From Pithys albifrons albifrons (lineage: Eukaryota > Chordata > Aves > Passeriformes > Thamnophilidae), in NCBI RefSeq assembly GCF_047495875.1, contig NC_092459.1:97001560-97065559 (forward strand): a stretch of 64,000 nucleotides of DNA, in the 5' to 3' direction. A model generated the notes under the pieces. It searched no databases. It was not told where the DNA came from and worked only from the letters and a program-made list of their open reading frames with translations. Below, piece by piece: positions 60,421 to 64,000 of this stretch; positions within the stretch are counted from its first letter, which is position 1, and the number at the start of each line of letters is the position of its first letter. The translations under genes were made by a program, and so were the position numbers.

Positions 60421-63400
60421 GTTCTCTGCGGCATGAAAGGCCTGTATCACATGTGTTATGGACAAGATTTCTGTTAGGAATTATGGAGGAGGCTTGCCTC
60501 TTCTCTAAGGCTTGGCTTTGTTGTTTTGTGCTAAATTCATGTTCTTTTCCTACAGGACTCTTGCCACTCAATTCCATCTTGGTTTTAGTAAAAGGTGACT
60601 GAATATATTGAAGAAGGGATTTCTTTGCTGTTTTTCACTGAGGACAATTGCAGAAAAAGGATATTTATTCACATGAAGATGTTATCATGTCCCCAAAGCA
60701 AATGAGGTGAAAGAGTCAGTTTTCTTCAGCCTGTTAAAGGAATGCACATCTGGAAGGAATATTTTAATTCTCAGACATATGGAGTGGGGAGCTTGAGGAT
60801 AGGAGCGTCACACATCACTTCTCCCTTTAAATTCTGTGCTCGTACCTCCAGTGCGCAGCAGGAATTCTTGCAGATCATGGGCAGTAACCAAGAAAGTGTT
60901 GCCTTGTTTTTACAACATCCTGACCTCTAGGCTGTTAACTTAGTTGATTACTTGGCTATGCAACCCTGCAAGGTTGTACCATCTTAATAAAACCACTATG
61001 GATCTTAGAGGTGAATAGAATACTTAGGAAAAGCAAACTGCAGGTGGCCAATGGCACAGAGGATTTCCAGGAACCTCCTCCTGATCCTGTGTATCAAGTA
61101 TGCTCCCATTCCAGCTCCCTCAGAAAATGCTGCAGTGAAGTATTGCAGACAAGCACAGGAAGAGGCATCTGGACCCCGACTGTTGTGAAGGTTTGCTGAG
61201 ACAAACACATGGTTATAGCTCCTAGAAAAGGGAACAGATGTGCAGATTCAAGGAATTTTATCCCCCCCCCCCCCCCCCCCAAATGCTGCAGTCACAGCTA
61301 AAGAAGAAGTAAAAATAGATACAGTTGTGGGAGCCACAGCAATGGCAAGGACTAATGCTGAAAGGGTGCAGAGAGAGAGGAGAGGACAACTTATCACAGA
61401 AACAAGGATAAGCCAGGAGGGCATTAATTATAGACTGCCCTGAATAGTGACAACACCCAAACTGCCTTCCTTAACAAGTTTCCTCTTTTGTAGTTTCCCA
61501 GCATCAGCTGCATACCACCCTTTCCCACTACCAGTGTGCAGCACATATGGCTGCCTTGCAAGAATCTCACAAATCATCTAGTAAGTTCATTTTTATTAGT
61601 AGCTTCTGCTTAATTAAGGGATGCATCATGCTTCATCAATCAGCTTCTGTGCATGCGAGTTGGTCTCAGCCACTCTGCTGATGCAAACTCCAAGCAGACA
61701 CCGTTCTTGTACTGTAGGCAAGAGGCTGGTTAGCTTGACTTTGGGGAGCCAGGGGCAGAACTCTATCCCTGATCATTAAAGGGAAGTTTCATACCACAGA
61801 TATGGCAATGGTAGATCCACAATGACTTTCTGCTATCATGCACTGACTGATGCAAAAAGCTAATGGGAAGAAAAATATTAGAGATAAGACAATGAAAAGC
61901 ATAATTACATATTGAAAGCTTTGGTTTGTTTACAAATGTAAACCTTTTTTCTCTATTTTTTTTAAAGAAACCAAGGTGAATCAGTTTCTGAAGTCACTGC
62001 TAATTGACACTGGTGCATTTCAGCCCTTTAGAAGAAATTCCTGCAAGGTGCAAATCAGGCATGTGTGTCTACCCAAGCACAGTGCAGTGCAGTGCCAGAG
62101 ATGGCACAGACAAGAGTATGGCTTTGTTCCCAGAAGGGACACATGAATCTACACTAGACTATATGTATCTAAAAGGGGATAGCTGGAACTAGCCAGGCCA
62201 GGGTTGGCTTGGAGTTCCTTCATGGAGCTTCACAGCAAGATGTGTATGTAATTACAGATAAATTCTCTAGTCTTTCACCTAATGGTAAAAGGGCCGTCTG
62301 TTATCACCAGCCCATTACTGGCTTTGGAATAATGCTCATAGCAGCAAGTCAGTCAATTACTTTTTATTTGCTTAATAACATATAAAGCATAATTGGTCAG
62401 ATAGAAGCTTTGTATTTCAAATTTCCATTGCAACCCAACCTCTTTCATGGCCTCATATACACTTTCCCTGGATTCTTCTTGTGCAGGAAAGATTAATTCT
62501 GATGAATTATACCAAACCCCATCATAGTTTTACTTCTTGAAAAATTCATTAAGAAGTGGAAACAACAAAAAAACAACTCACTAACAGACAAAATCAAATT
62601 TGACTCCAGTCTTCTGATGTGAAAAGCCTGTGCATTAACCCATCAGGTTACCTAACCCTCTAATGTGTCCTTCCAATAAACCATTTAGTGAATGTAAGCA
62701 ACACCATAATACACATGTAAGATATTTCATCTGAAAACACAGAGGTCATAATTTTCTTTTGCAATTTTCATAGTAGCTTATCCTTTACAGTTTTTGAGAT
62801 TATTTATATGATAGCTATTTAAAGCCTTCATATGCTCTATGGATTGCTTGTGAAATAGTGTATGTATGGTATAGATTCTTTTAATAGTGCAATTAAGGTA
62901 GCTCTAACAATTCTATGTATTATATACGTCTCTGCAATTGGAACATTGTAAGTTCTGCAAAATTTTTTATGATTTTATGTCTGCAATGCCTCACTACACA
63001 TCTTCATAAGTAGTTTAGGGTTTCCTAGGTACCTGACAAAAGCAAACTTCTGTGAAATTTACTATTTTATCTGGGACTATTTCAGGCCCTGAAGCTCAAA
63101 TGAAAGGCCTTTAAAACTGTATTAAACAAAATAAAATGAAAGACCAATAAACATACAATATTTTTTCTTTCATTATCTATAAGTTACAAAAGTAGGACCA
63201 TTCAACATTCCTTAGGAGCAACTTGGCACTTGACCCAAGTTTATTTCCCAAACCTGTGTGATTAGAAGGGACTCTTTACACAAGCTCCTCACACGGTCAA
63301 AAGTAAAGATGCTTTTCACCTTAGCTCACTTTCTTAAATCTGCTAACTTATGAGGTGGAGAAAAAGCAGAGAAATCAAGCTACAGACTGGGGAAGACAGC

Positions 63401-64000
63401 CCAAAATACTTTATGTAAGTTCCTTTCCCTTTGCTTGTTCTCATATCAAGGTGGACCTAAGAAAACAACCACCAGGGTTTATTAGCAATCCTGCCTGAGT
63501 GCAGTCTGGTTGCTCAAAAGTAATCAAAGTTTCGATGGCATCAAAAGATTTTCACAAAAAATATTCTGATTTTGCAGAACTTTTTTCTGAGGCTCAGGTT
63601 TGGGAGTGGATTGGTGCTGTGGCCAAAGTACGTAACAGAAATTTCAGAAAGGGTTCTTTTCCTCCTTTAGACCTCTCCTATGCATTTCTCCTTGAATCCC
63701 TTACTTTATTGACTTACAAACACATGCTCAGAAGAAAACTAGAGCTCTCAAAGGGGCTCCCCCCAAAATGTGAGGGAATTTTGATTTTGATCAGTTCTGG
63801 ACCTGAAACTTACCTCTCCTTTATCAACAAACAGATCATTAAGTAAATCCAGCAAAGGAATCATTCACAACTGCTCAATGGTGATGCACAGTAAGGTCTT
63901 TGCTTTCAGGTAGTTTTTCATTATGAGGTGGGATTTGCCTTTCTGATGAAACAAAACTAATCTAATCCAGAGGAAAGAGCAAACCTCTGGCATCAAATCT
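60421..64000. other. Intergenic DNA, no gene recognised
   Basis: Apart from the poly-C run at 61262-61280, this is unremarkable AT-rich sequence. Two modest open frames (60742-60930 and 63499-63846) have no recognisable domain and no supporting splice or promoter signals. Confidence 0.5.
61262..61280 (+). repeat. Poly-C homopolymer (19 C)
   Basis: Nineteen uninterrupted C bases between TTTTAT and AAATGCTGC. On the minus strand this is a G19 run able to form a G-quadruplex. Length in the assembly may be inexact, because such runs are prone to sequencing error. Confidence 0.9.

Overview
The window looks like ordinary bird nuclear DNA. It is AT-rich, has long introns and long non-coding stretches, and its recognisable repeats are nearly all CR1 LINEs of the avian/sauropsid type. 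Their 3' ends carry the (ATTCTATG)n octamer and their reverse transcriptase has an FADD motif. There is also one degraded LTR with a start common in bird endogenous retroviruses. I see no prokaryotic features, operons, CRISPR arrays or tRNA/rRNA genes.

The only host gene I can support runs on the + strand. Its last four visible coding exons are at 7394-7597, 12304-12455, 21270-21405 and 47145-47225. All six splice sites used are canonical, the reading phases join without a break (0/0, 2/1, 0/0), and the frame ends in TAA followed by AATAAA at 47269-47274. The visible C-terminal part is about 190 residues, basic and rich in Pro, Tyr and Lys, with no enzyme motif. It reads like a small ciliary or sperm-axoneme microtubule-associated protein. 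I cannot name it securely. SPATA48/SPMIP7 is only a guess. Exons upstream of position 1 are likely.

Region by region: 1-7.4 kb is upstream or intronic DNA with no secure feature. Intron 1 (4.7 kb) holds a CR1 3' fragment and a ~100 bp palindromic MITE-like element. Intron 2 (8.8 kb) holds only low-complexity tracts. Intron 3 (25.7 kb) is a CR1 landing zone. It carries an older sense fragment (22.05-22.43 kb), an antisense RT fragment (31.63-32.23 kb), a nearly full-length sense CR1 (about 36.7-40.97 kb) with intact ORF1 and broken ORF2, and two closely related CR1 fragments in opposite orientation (42.25-43.26 kb minus, 46.08-46.99 kb plus) forming a ~0.9 kb inverted repeat. After the gene end (47.3 kb) the rest is intergenic. 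It holds a probable LTR remnant (57.2 kb), a very old antisense CR1 (59.9-60.4 kb) and a 19-base poly-C run (61.26 kb).

I did not find a convincing new biological system. The points most worth a second look are the unnamed gene itself, the sense-strand CR1 with a strong acceptor-like signal just upstream of its ORF1, the inverted CR1 pair in the same intron, and the palindromic element in intron 1.
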